From Spongilla lacustris (Eukaryota; Porifera; Demospongiae; Spongillida; Spongillidae), in NCBI GenBank assembly GCA_949361645.1, contig OX442418.1, positions 6,222,372-6,286,371 on the forward strand: a DNA stretch of 64,000 nt, read 5' to 3'. A model generated the notes under the pieces. That model saw only the letters and a program-made list of their open reading frames with translations. It searched no databases and was not told the DNA's origin. The translations under genes and the position numbers were made by a program. This document shows positions 39,344-49,950 of this stretch, in pieces. Position 1 is the first letter of the stretch. Each line of letters begins with the position of its first letter.

Positions 39344-39596
39344 ATTCAGTTAGTTTCAGTGATTCTAATTGGCTATATAATGCCCTCACTCTTCGGCCTT
39401 GATCAGTATCATCTATTCCTCTTGGCGTAATTAAGTTAACAGCAGATATAAGTTCCCTAATCAATTCTCTCACGATATTAAAAGCAATTATCTTATTGTC
39501 TTCTATTTGTTGTTTCTCCCTCTGTATTCTATCTGCCTTTACTTTTTGGTACCTCAGCTCTTTCTGTATCTCCTCGACAGTCTTCGAATCATCCAT
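39264..39596 (-). CDS. Coiled-coil protein, unknown
   Basis: 110 residues. The first 55 are a charged helix with heptad-like spacing (IQKELRYQKVKADRIQREKQ). The C-terminus is Ser/Pro-rich and overlaps the next gene. No family recognised. The start at 39596 is supported by the 107-bp AT-rich gap to the divergent gene at 39704. Confidence 0.45.
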   Translation of the reverse strand: MDDSKTVEEIQKELRYQKVKADRIQREKQQIEDNKIIAFNIVRELIRELISAVNLITPRGIDDTDQGRRVRALYSQLESLKLTEYDGSGPRRESIFPPTSFQSHSKTIFR

Positions 39597-39703
39597 TGTT
39601 GATATACAAATATATAGATAACTATTTAATTTAATTATTTATCTGGAGCAAAAAATCCAATAACTATTCATTTATATAAATAAATATCTACTAATTATAC
39701 AAG
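39597..39703. promoter_or_regulatory. Putative bidirectional promoter
   Basis: 107-bp gap with ATATACAAATATATAG on the left and TTTATATAAATAAATA (about 39671-39686) on the right. It also has CTGGAGCAAAAAA (39643-39655), resembling CTGGAGCAAAAATG at the start of PolB. Confidence 0.4.
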
Positions 39704-40402
39704 ATGGACAATTTCTACAATCTGTCGAAATACATAGGTCTCAAACATATACAAAAATTTCAAATTTGTAGTCGTTGGGCTAATGAAATATATTTAACAC
39801 ATAGAGATAAATTTGACTTAATTGACTCAATTAGAGACCCTTATGTCAATAATGGCTTTGAACAAAGATTAAAATATTATTGGCCCTTCTTTGTACAAGA
39901 AGTAAAGAAAATGGGATTTAGTTATAATAAAGGTATATTAACAGCTGTAATAAGTAATGTTGTTATTGAAGTACAATATGATGGTAGAATAATAATGATT
40001 ACTTATGTTAGATTATCTCATAAAATTAAACCAATACCTGCTACTCGTAAACGTAATTCTATAATGCTTGATTTGCATTTTAAATGCCAATATAATAATT
40101 TACATTTCATTTTGTATTCTTTTGACAATCGTAACTTTTTAGAGGATAATAATATATTTGAAGTAATTGCTGATTTTAAGCAATTAACAACCCAAATAGT
40201 CAATAATTCATCACATTGTAATAGTATAATTCATACAATTGGTTTAAAAAAACACATAGATAAAGATGAATTAATATTTTCTTCAAGAATATTCAAATTA
40301 ATGTGCAAAAGCCTTCATACCGCAATTTTAAACCTTCGTCTAGAAAGCACAACAGTATCAGTAAATTGTGCTAAAGGTAAAGTTATACTAAAACAATTAT
40401 AA
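39704..40402 (+). CDS. Unknown protein next to the right inverted repeat
   Basis: 232 residues, no motif recognised. Rich in Ile, Asn, Lys and Tyr (NEIYLTHRDKFDLIDS, YYWPFFVQEVKKMGFSYN), soluble-looking with mixed helix and strand. AT-rich codon use is like the rest of the element. It ends 66 bp before the high-identity inverted repeat begins, at AAACAATTATAA. A replication or early accessory role cannot be judged. Confidence 0.55.
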   Translation: MDNFYNLSKYIGLKHIQKFQICSRWANEIYLTHRDKFDLIDSIRDPYVNNGFEQRLKYYWPFFVQEVKKMGFSYNKGILTAVISNVVIEVQYDGRIIMITYVRLSHKIKPIPATRKRNSIMLDLHFKCQYNNLHFILYSFDNRNFLEDNNIFEVIADFKQLTTQIVNNSSHCNSIIHTIGLKKHIDKDELIFSSRIFKLMCKSLHTAILNLRLESTTVSVNCAKGKVILKQL

Positions 40403-40468
40403 CTAAATAATATAGTATAAAATTGTTTAAAATCTACACTCCAGTTTTCAATAATTTTTTTTATGTTT

Positions 40469-41305
40469 GGGTGGTGTCCGGTAGGCAGGGGTGTCAACTT
40501 TGGTTGTCAGGTGTCCGATTGCATTAGTATATTTGGCATAAATCGATTCAAATTAACTTTAAAGTATATAAAAATTAGTTATATAAAAACTAAATAATTT
40601 AGTATAAAATTGTTTAAAATCTACGCTCCAGTTTTGATAAAAATTATGTTGTCAGGGTAGAGTCCGGTGGGCAGGGCAATGTCCGATTGCATTATTATAT
40701 TTGCCATAAATCGATTCAAATTAACTTTAAAGTATATGAAAATTAGTTATATAAAAACTAAATAATATAGTATAAAATTGTTTAAAATCTACGCTCCAGT
40801 TTTGATAAAAAACATGTTGTCAGGGTGGTGTCGAGAGCTTGCGGTGTCTGATAGCTGGTGGTGTCCGATTTTGTATCGAAATTTTGACTCCATTTTCGGA
40901 TGAAGCGAAAAAAATAATTTTATTACTACATAAGAAAATCGGCTCAAAGTTATTGTAAAGCAGTAGGATTTTGCAGCCCTGACTTCGGCTGTTAACGATT
41001 CTAACCATGTCGATATACATGGAAGTCTCCACGAGGCATGCAACCCCCTCGTTTCATAGCGAAATATCAATGGTATCAAAGCTATATTTTGGATTAATCA
41101 CCCCTTAATCATGGCGTAATATCGAGTAATCGTTATCAAGAGAATTTGATAATATAATGACTTCAATCGAGTTCATATGAGTTTTCGTGTGATTTGGGGA
41201 CAGAAACACAAGATAGGGGGGGTTGCATGGCTCGTGGAGACCTCTATGTATATCTCTTGGTGAGACTTGTTACCAGCTGGAGTCAGGGCTGCAAAATCCT
41301 ACTGC
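40469..41305 (-). repeat. Right terminal inverted repeat
   Basis: Reverse complement of 17698-18552, lacking 17 bp. Like the left end it contains an inverted copy of its own terminus (outer about 41215-41305, inner about 40958-41048). Ends ...CCTACTGC before the target duplication. Sequence inside (40,403-40,468) is a diverged continuation of the subterminal repeat. Confidence 0.92.
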
Positions 41306-41311
41306 TAGAAC
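41306..41311. other. Target-site duplication, right (TAGAAC)
   Basis: Exact copy of 17692-17697 on the outer side of the right inverted repeat. Confidence 0.85.
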
Positions 41312-43598
41312 TGAGCCCAAAGTGCCGGGTCCAATGTTTCAGGCTTCTATCTTAACTGCGTTTGTCGATTCACTAAACCCCAATAGGATGTAGTAGATAG
41401 TTGCAGGTTAATTTGAACCAAAAGATATAGGTAGAGGGGCACTTATGCAGTCCACCCCCCTCATTTTGCGTTTACGTAATTATTTATTGCTTTTGGGACT
41501 TAGTTTGACTCTTTATGTAAGAGGGAGGGTTCCCTCACCCTCCTCACTTTCTTTTTTACTAAATATTGGATGTAACCAGTGCAACATTCCATGAAATGGA
41601 ATTAAAAAGGGAGGGTGAGGGAGGGGGAACCCCTCCCTCCTTAAAGAACACTATTACATGGTGGTAAGGTTGATGAAAGTTGCATTGTTTGTATGGTTAA
41701 CGGTAAGATGCTCTTTTTGATTTATTGATAGGCCTACTTATATAGTTCTCCTTGCTAATGAGCCATTTTATTTGGCTTGTTCCTTTGCTGAATTATTAGA
41801 ACCGCCTGTGTCGTCTGCAGCTGTGTACAGTAAATTAAGACGCTTATGTGACGTCATATTGCATACTGCTAGGCAACCGAGAATTTTCACCGATAATGAA
41901 TTGCACCTGCTCGCGTCCTTTCACGGCATGTCATCACCAGCTTATAACTGTAGGTCTTATTTGTATGAAAGGGCACGTTTGGAAATCAAATGCAACTTTT
42001 TGAAGCTAATCTCGTCTTCTTACGACGTTCCTGTCGCGAGTTATACGTGATGAACGGAAGACGAAGAAGGAGGAGGAGATGAACAAAAATTAAATGGCCG
42101 AATTTTGGTACCGACTTGTCACTCCACGTAAACGGCACTGTTTAGCAAAGCTCACATTATATGTGCATATCTGTCATGTTTGTGATGGTATATATGGGTA
42201 AAGGCAATGCTTCGTTACACGCTCAAACGAAAACCACGCCCACGAAGCCAATCCTACATAGGACGCACTACCGTGGGTCCTGATACAGTGTCAGAATTAA
42301 AGCTTACAGACAGCAATGTCTAAGGTCAAGGACACATGTACTGGTTTTATCTATGGGCAATTGTACAGAGCTGGAAGTCATAAAGTGAATGACTTTTCTG
42401 GCTACAAAACATTCATGTCTGCTGTTAATGATTCAATGACCACGATGCTTCGTGCAAGTCAGGATCAGCTTTTGGTGTTACTTCCGTAAGGTGTGTGCTA
42501 ACATGTATTTCAGCAGATATTCCTGCCACTTGTAAATTGTGTGGGTTTATGTCGCAAAATGCTAGACGGGGATGCTTAAAATGTCTGAAGGAGTTAGAAT
42601 GTTTAGAGTTTGGTTCAAAACCTGACTATTAAGGTTTGGATAGGATTACATGTACATGGTCACCAAGGAGTCATAATTCACACATGCATATACTGAAGCA
42701 AATGATGCAGAGCAAATCTAGTCTCGAGAAAAAAGAATTGCAAGAAACATGATGTGACTTCTACTTGTCTATTCATTATTCCTTTCCTTTACGATATGAA
42801 TACCAATCATTCCATATCAGGGGGTAGGTTATGGTAGTAATAACTGAACGCATTTGTATCATATGCATGTCAATTGTGTACTGAGTAAGATATTGTTTGA
42901 ACTATCCTTGGTAGTAGATGTCTTGCACACTTGGTATTTGCCAGCTATGTGAGTCATGGTTTTGTTGATTTGGAACTGGGCAATTTGATTGATTTGATCA
43001 CTCGTTTTATCACTCGCAATTCACGGAAATGGGTAACAAGTGCTGTACTAACGACCACATCGTGCAGATATGATCTGGATCATATTAAATATGTACATGC
43101 CACGTACGTGACTTTAATTTGTTGCTGGATCACGCAGCTCTGTGTAGAATACTACTGCTCTCAGATTTAATTATATACATGAATGCGCCAGATAACAAAG
43201 CAATAAAATTATTGTAGCTATATAGCTTTGAAGATTTTTATCCAAATTAATATTTAGAATTTGCGGTATTCGCTTATATTTGAAGTCAGGTGCAGTGGTT
43301 AGTGACTACAATCGACACCTGTGGATTCTTGAAATCTATGTGTATATTTGAAATATAGGCACACATGGTATATTTATGGTATAACAGAAATATACGCATA
43401 AATATATACCACTACATACTACTTCGTTTGCACAGTGATATGAAAACGCAGATTGTGTTATGGCTGGTTACAGCTTTAACTAACTTTATTTCGGGAAGCC
43501 CAGTATAAAACGTTACATTAGTTAGATAAGACTCAGAATTTGTGAATATTGAGCTTGGCAGTTAGCTAAATTACTTGCAAATAATCCGTGCTGAGATG
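41312..43598. other. Host DNA right of the provirus
   Basis: 41521-41640 contains a G/C-rich inverted repeat (GGAGGGTTCCCTCACCCTCC and a G-rich counterpart), a small fold-back. 41740-41850 matches 52,985-53,050 (AGTTCTCCTTGC..AATGAGCC...GAACCGCCTG). A 92-codon frame here (about 41772-42050, no ATG) has no recognised domain. 42,123-42,295 matches the sequence right of the Gypsy element (58,150-58,340). 42,290-42,460 carries a block seen at 895, 5945 and 61,040. 42,755-42,835 has an inverted copy of the intron-unit core. The rest shows nothing I recognise. Confidence 0.45.
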
Positions 43599-44066
43599 TC
43601 ATGTAATGGCAGTCTGAGTTGCTCTGTCACTAGATGCAATGGCAGTCTGAGTTTCTCTGTCACTAGATGCAATGGCAGTCTGAGTTTCTCTGTCACTAGA
43701 TTCTGCAGCTTTGTTTGGTTGATATTTAGTGCCAATATTTTCCAAATGTGGATATTCTTCGAGGGCTGCCGTAATTGCATCGTCCATTCTCTCATAATCG
43801 TCCATGTCTTCTTTTGCAGCAGTCCACTTCTTTCTTCTTTCGAACCTATCCGTTGATGCACGTTTCTTTTTCTGGTGACCAAAGCAGCATGTTGGCAACC
43901 CGCAATCAGCGTTGGTTTCATCGTATAGGTCTGCAGGCTTTCTGGATACAAAGTGTTCGGAAAAAATCCACTGGGATTTCATGTGGTCATTGTGATGTGC
44001 TCCCTGGAGATGGCAGCAATATATCCATCCCGATACGTTACATGCTGATGGATGGATACATTTCAT
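43599..44066 (-). pseudogene. THAP-like zinc-finger fragment with 11-residue repeats
   Basis: The stretch SEHFVSRKPADLYDET followed by LPTCCFGHQKKKR resembles the C-terminal part of THAP zinc-binding domains (the CSxHFVSGKP...LYDExNPDW type). THAP domains are DNA-binding modules of host factors and DNA transposases. The residue expected to be the third zinc-binding Cys is Phe here (WIFSEHF), and the N-terminal Cys pair is not visible, so this copy is an exon fragment or a decayed gene. Downstream are three 11-residue repeats SSDRETQTAIA, encoded by a 33-bp tandem repeat (43608-43706). No transposase core is seen nearby. Confidence 0.5.
43608..43706. repeat. 33-bp tandem repeat, three units
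   Basis: Units at 43608, 43641 and 43674, in frame with the THAP-like fragment, each containing GGCAGTCTGAGTT and TCTCTGTCACTAGAT. Only a few substitutions separate them, so the expansion is recent. Confidence 0.85.
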
Positions 44067-46425
44067 CTTTATTGCGCCCGGAAGTTCGGGAACGATTGGA
44101 ACAGCCTATAACACATAGGCAGCGGAGACAGGGGGACAAGGGAGCTTTAGCCCCCCACATCCTTTTGCCATAGGGGGCTGAAATATCATTCCGCCCCCCC
44201 CCCCCCCCCCCCCCATATTTGTGGTACAGTACTGCTATTTTATTATAGGATCTTTTTAAAAGTTAAAATAATGATTCACTTCCGCGAGTTAGATTCTAAT
44301 AACTGTATGAGTGTATCCGACCACCGACAAGTTATACGCGTTATCTATTGAACGTTAGTGGCGGATTTGGGGTGGGGGCAAATGCGGTCTATGCCCCCCT
44401 CCCCCAACTAATTTGGATACTCCTCCTTTCCATAATTACATTAGCGAGTACTACATGTATACGCGCGCGATCATACGCCATCAGCGGTTCCGTATAACTC
44501 AGCCTCAGCGATCGCGCTCGTATAGACCCTATGCACACGCATAAATGAATAATTATCATCACGTGATTACTTCTTTAAGACTGACAGTTTTACGAGGGAA
44601 AGAAGAGTATTGTTGAGTTGGATATCATCAAAAAATGCTTAAAACCTTCAAAAACGAAGATTCTCTGTGCAACTTGTTGCTCTGGTGTTTTGATCGCCGC
44701 TGTACGCCTGGTTTTCCCTCTGGTGGTCGGTAGAAGCGATTAAGAATATAATAGCATGCTTGCATACCATCCGTAGAGTGCGCCAAAAAAAGGTTCTACC
44801 TTACCTGTACTAAGGAAACGGGCATAATTCAAATTTTTGTGGATGGAATACGGCAAACTGTGCTCCCTTTTGCCACTTGTATTCAATAATGAATTCACAA
44901 GAAAGAGTACAATATCATTCTAGGAAGGTTGTAATATGCGCATCACCTTACTGCACTTTTGGATAATGTTCTGTTGCAGAGTTATTCTTTTTTGAATCCC
45001 ATGGATGCCCCGAAATTGTAAACTTGCACTGAGACCAAAATGGAAGCGATATCATTCATAAGGGAGTTGCTCTGATGTTTCAATTGACTCTGTTCCAGTC
45101 ACTATCGCAGGTTGTGTAACTGTCTTTCACATAAAATGACATATAGGTTTGGTGTGTCTCATGCACTCGGTTAACTGTTTCATGCCTCTTCAGATAACAA
45201 TTGGTCCTCTTTTTGCTAAGCCCTTTTATTCACTGGCCTATATAGTAAAGTAAAGAAGAGTATGCCACAAACATTTTCAAACGTTTTATGGTAGATGCAT
45301 TTATGTACTTGATCGCACAGAGATATTTATAGAGAGACCTATTTATCTTGTTGCATGCAAGGCCATTTCCTATTGCCATATTATCCCTGAGGGTACTTTC
45401 TCTTTCTTTTCAAAACTTGGAAGAGCATTTATTCAGCGAGTACAGAGCAATATGGCATTTTAGTTCCCTGGTGACATCACATTAGGTGATTGTGGCTTCA
45501 CAGTGGAAGATGCAGTGGGTCTTTATTGTGCTCAAGTTGTTGCTCCTCCTATCAGTACTGAAGGTAAATAAAAAATCAGAAGGATGGTCAAGGAAAAAAT
45601 ATATCACATGTAAAATTCATGTTGACTTAACATGTAATTTCTCTCCTATATTCAATTCTGTAGGACATTATTATGATTGCAGTTCTAAGAAAATATTGAA
45701 ATGATATTTGTACAATTGGCTGTCAGTATACTGGCTTACTGTGTGTTCTGCATTATGTCATACTGATGTGTGAATCAGATGTACCATTCAATTAAAACAT
45801 GCATAGATGCTTGAGTCTTTTTTTTTTAAGTTGCAGCTGTCAGTCTGGACAATACATTTCTGTATTTAAATATGCATGCCACATGCATGGAATGACTCAA
45901 TTGGACAGCTAGGATTAATGCAGCCAATCATACTGAACTTTGCCAGTTCTGAACGTGTGAATAGCGTCTTCAGCATTGCCTTTACCTAGATCCACCCCTC
46001 TATTGTTGTGAATTTGTACAAAGGGGTGATGAGCACAGCTACACCATATTACAGCTCCACAAATGTATATCAATGGAAGACACATGATGAAAGCTTACAT
46101 GTACATATAGCCTACCCAGACTAGGTCTTTCATTGCTGCTGGAGGTGTATGCAGGAGTGCCATTAGGAAATAAATTGCATAACAGAGCCACACTTTGACA
46201 CATAAGCAGTCACAGGTCAGTACATGTATCTCAATTGTGTATTTACATTGGTAGGATGGATACCTGGGCTCCGTATGACCCATGTAATCTTCATTCATGA
46301 CGATCATTGGGCTCTTTCTATCATAACTGTGACCCGCAGCTGGTCTTTGTACCCATGGCAACAACCAGCACATCCAGCTTTTTAGCTTTCTGTACAGACT
46401 TGTATACATGTAGGTGAACTGGTAA
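44067..46425. other. Host DNA, no gene supported
   Basis: 44,100-44,215 and 44,360-44,410 hold MITE-like GC blocks with C runs (GGACAAGGGAGCTTTAGCCC; GGTGGGGGCAAATGCGG). The rest appears single-copy. A short plus-strand segment near 45,920-45,990 (ASSERVNSVFSIA) faintly resembles a hAT transposase C-terminus but is too short to call. An inverted intron-type block was not found here. Confidence 0.4.
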
Positions 46426-48005
46426 CACCGGTGTCATAGGCATGGTTGTCCCCCCCGCAAAATGTCCCCCCCGGACATTCATGCCTAGGCACCGCTGTCC
46501 CTCGGACTCTCATTCCTAGGCACCATTGTCCCCCGGACAATTATGCCTAGGCATATATGTCCGCAGGGGACATTTACACCTAGGCATAATTGTCCTACCC
46601 TAGGCACCAGTGTCCCCCCATGGGGGGACACTGGTGCCTAGGATAGAATGTCCTACACTTTAAAGCATAAGTATAATACAAAAAAACTGGATCGATATAC
46701 ATATGTATACATATACTTTACACGTTTTATACGTGCATGTATTTGGAAACGTCATGCATACCATTATATATAATAATACATGCGTGTATGTGCGTGTCTG
46801 TGTGCCCGCTCCTCCTTGCATGCATGTGAAAGATTTGATCTGTAAAATATGATTGGTACAAGACGTATTTGGGTAGTTACATGTACATTATGTGCAGAGC
46901 AGTTAATTAGTTATTAAAGGCTCTCATTTCAATGAAAGGCATCTTTGTGTAAATGATTACAATTAATTAAATGTAAAGACATATGAAAATTCACGTGCAA
47001 GTATATGATTTAGCTTGTCCGCGTGTGGTCATAAAATAATGATTGGTGCCATGATATCACAAAAAAGCATTCTTCATGTGTCAGAAAGATATTTGCTGCA
47101 TTGCAGTGCAGAGCCATTTATCACTATCCATCCTAACTCACGCATCTGGGATGCTCTTGCAGGTTTGGTGAAATCGTTCATTGCATGGCTTCAGTCTTTC
47201 TTGAGTGCATTTCCAGTTGAAGGATTCAGTAGCTTGTAAACACACCTTTGCCAACTGACTCTTGAACATTGTACGATTTTTCTACTACTCCACTTTGCTT
47301 GGAAGTAAGTCAGCACGCATGTGTAATATCAAAGTTACAGTCATGCTTCTATATATGGTGATCGCATGCATATATCTATGCAATGATCAGAAGCGTATCC
47401 ATAGAGGTTTCCGTGTTACCTGAATCACCCCCCCCCCCCCCTCTGCTCGTATTCGATGGACGTACAATTTTGAAATTCTGGATACGCGCCAGGCCTGATG
47501 ATTTACCTTCTGGTGAAGCTATCATTTGTCTTTCCTGCTCTTCTTTCGATTTGATCACACGACAATTTTTAAATAAAGAGTGGCATTGTCAACCTTGTAA
47601 TTTCCACGCGCTTTCATCTAAAAGAACGTTTCGGATCTTTTGAAAATCTAACTGGCCTGGATACCTTCCTTTAAACAAGAACTGAGGTAAAAGCCCTTTC
47701 ATCCGCCATGGCCAGCAACACTCGCTATTTTAAAAGGAAACTTCCACGTAAGCGTGCACACATCAGTTTATACACGCATGAGGCAGAGCAGTTACAAGGA
47801 TTCAAACGCTAAGAGTTTAGTTGAACTTTTATTGCAAACGTGAAACCGTGGAGGGGGGGGGGACAGCTGTGGCTAGGGTCTGGCATGGGGGGACAATATT
47901 TCCTAGAGGGGGACATTCATTCCTAGGCACCAATGTCAGGGGGGACAATCGTGCCTAGGAGGGGACACTTTTTCCAGGGGGACAGCCATGCCTCCAACAC
48001 CGGTG
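46426..48005. mobile_element. Nonautonomous DNA element with CCTAGG/GTCCCC end arrays
   Basis: 1.58 kb. Ends are inverted: CACCGGTGT, a variable tetramer, then GGCATGG(T/C)TGTCCCCC. Just inside the left end, cctaggc-type palindromes alternate with GTCC(C)n boxes (46483, 46515, 46545, 46579, 46599, 46637). The right end has the same motifs in opposite orientation (47,870-47,990). 46599-46642 is a perfect 44-bp palindrome. The middle has no transposase. Clustered motifs at both ends are typical of transposase-binding arrays (inference). No clear target duplication. Confidence 0.65.
46599..46642. repeat. Perfect 44-bp palindrome
   Basis: Two 21-base arms beginning CCTAGGCACCAGTGTCCC meet around an AT centre. 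Lies inside the left array of the element at 46426. Confidence 0.85.
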
Positions 48006-48119
48006 GAGCTTCTCATATATGTAGCTGATTGGCCATGGGTAAGGCATACCAGTGCAGGGTTTGGCCATCTCAAAGAGCAAGGGGCTGAGTCCAACCACGC
48101 CAGGTTTTAATAACTTCCA

Positions 48120-48600
48120 GAGGTCCTACCATGCCCTTGTATCATGATGCTCAATGCAGTACAGTATGTGAAAGCAAAGCCACCTCATGAGTAAAACCTT
48201 TAATAGCACTAAACCACAAGTGTACGTGTACATGCCATACGCACACTCAACTTTAGACGTATCTACCACCGCCAAGAAAAAATGTGACACTAGTTTCTTA
48301 CCATATGCTGTATGTACCTTCTGTCGTCTTTGGTTTTCCACTTTTAGCACTAAACCACAAGTGTACGTGTACACGCCATACGCACACTCAACTTTAGACG
48401 TATCTACCACCGCCCTTGTATCATGGTGCTCAATGCAGTACAGTAAGTGAAAGCGAAGCCACCTCATGAGTAAAACCTTCATACGCACACTCAACTTTAG
48501 ACGTATCTACCACCGCCAAGAAAAAATGAGACACTAGTTCCTTACCATATGCTGTAAGTACCTTCTGTCTTCTTTGGTTTTCCACTTTTAGTTTGGCCAT
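48120..48600. repeat. Duplicated unidentified segment
   Basis: CATACGCACACTCAACTTTA followed by GACGTATCTACCACCGCC occurs three times (about 48236, 48377, 48480). GCTCAATGCAGTACAGTA occurs twice (48149, 48430). CCATATGCTGTA, then a CTTCTGTC/GTCTTTGG block, also occurs twice (about 48302, 48545). The order is scrambled, as after nested tandem duplication. Minus-strand frames cross it (for example 48126-48494) but are created by the repeats; no domain recognised. Confidence 0.55.
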
Positions 48601-49950
48601 AGAATTTGTCCTTCAGGGAGAATAAGCACTTCAAGGTGGAGATGTCTGTCAAAAGTTGGCCGCTTTTCGCGAGCCAAACCACATCTTGGAAACATCTCTG
48701 TGCCATGTGACTAGGGCAATAAATAGAACAATAGTGGTACAGTCCTTGTATGGCTTGTAAATGGCAACACGACGTGTCATGTTAACAAGCAGTCTCATGT
48801 TTCAAAGGTCAGTGGTTGTCAATATTTCGGGGAACGAGGTTACTGTCCACGATTTGAATTGGCCACAAACTACTGTGTTTCTTCACTCATAACGATAATG
48901 TGGTAGTTATATGCCAACGTTCAGCCTCATCCGTTTCCGAAAAGAGGAGAAATGAGCTAAAATTACTTTTGCTGAACGAGGAGCACACATATCCAAAAAT
49001 AGAAACCATGAAGTCACATGACGAGTTTCAATTTCAAACACTTGTTGACAACTAGTTTGCCAACCAAACTGCATTATTAGAATTTCATTAGTTCATACCA
49101 TTATTGTTAAAACCAATTCCAATCATTGAAGAGCAGGAAAAATTTTGAATTTCATGTATCACGGTTTCCACTGTAGGCCTACACTGGCATGAGCGCCCCC
49201 AGCATTTCTGGAAGGAAGGGGGGGGGGGGGGGGGGCCGGGGGGTGGCAGTTGCTATCCGCTTTCGCCGATTCAGAGTGGACAGCTCTAGCCAATAACATT
49301 TCCTGCTACAATACATTTACATGTACATGAACATGCTAATTTACTTTAAAAAAATTATATAGCAATTTTGCTTCGCAAAATCGATGTTGATTAGCAACTC
49401 GGTTCTGTTGCATAGCAATTTGTCCTCGCCTAGATGTGCGATATGATTCACCATTTGAACGCATTGAACGAATTTACAGCAGAGCTATCCCACGCACACG
49501 CCAGCGTACATTCGGATCGCTTTCAGAGGCCCGCACCCCCCCTCCCCCTTAATTCTTGGACTGCCTACGCTGTGCGCCCATGTGATTCATAGGCATACGC
49601 AATCAAGTGAGTGTGCACAGTCTCACTGATACAACGTGCGTATGATGCGCGAGCAGCATTTTGTACAGACGCTTTTTTGATTGGCATATCTCGATCTGCA
49701 ATGAAGTTGTTTCACACCTTTTTAAAAATGCGATGCGATACTGGTTACATTAAATAATTCCCTGATGTACATGTACTACAGTTTTTAAATAATGATGAAA
49801 AGATATAGTATTCAATATTAAATCTGCAGCCTAGCTTCCTACTGGAGTAGCCATAGATGCTTCCATTACATGTGACATAAAAGGAATATTCATACCAAGT
49901 GTATGTACATGTACATGTAACTGTACGCCAATTTGTCAGTTGATATCACC
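48601..49950. other. Host DNA, no gene supported
   Basis: Mostly single-copy, with a long G run near 49,218-49,236 and a C-rich stretch near 49,540-49,550 that look like MITE ends. ACATGTACATG microsatellite occurs near 49,315 and 49,905. Nothing coding is recognised. Confidence 0.4.

Larger units (their letters stand above)
17698..41305. mobile_element. Maverick/Polinton (adintovirus-like) provirus, 23.6 kb
   Basis: Bounded by 0.84-kb terminal inverted repeats starting AGCAGTAGG, and by a 6-bp target duplication TAGAAC. Contains PolB (truncated), packaging ATPase, major and minor capsid proteins, retroviral-type integrase and about 19 further packed frames on both strands. These hallmark genes together define Mavericks/Polintons and the related adintoviruses. 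The two inverted repeats are nearly identical apart from one 17-bp gap, and nearly all frames are long and open, so the insertion looks young. PolB lacks its polymerase half and no capsid-maturation protease is recognised, so the copy is probably not autonomous. Two MITE-B and ankyrin-linked segments outside it show where the uninterrupted host sequence would run. Confidence 0.93.

Noticed and set aside
41772..42050. 92-codon plus-strand frame right of the provirus
   Set aside because: No ATG start, part of it belongs to a repeat shared with 53.0 kb; no domain recognised.
45920..45990. hAT transposase C-terminal similarity (ASSERVNSVFSIA)
   Set aside because: Too short, and no other transposase motif nearby.
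46426..48005. Reading the CCTAGG array as a CRISPR-like or satellite array
   Set aside because: The motifs are palindromic, irregularly spaced and mirrored at the two ends of one element with inverted termini.
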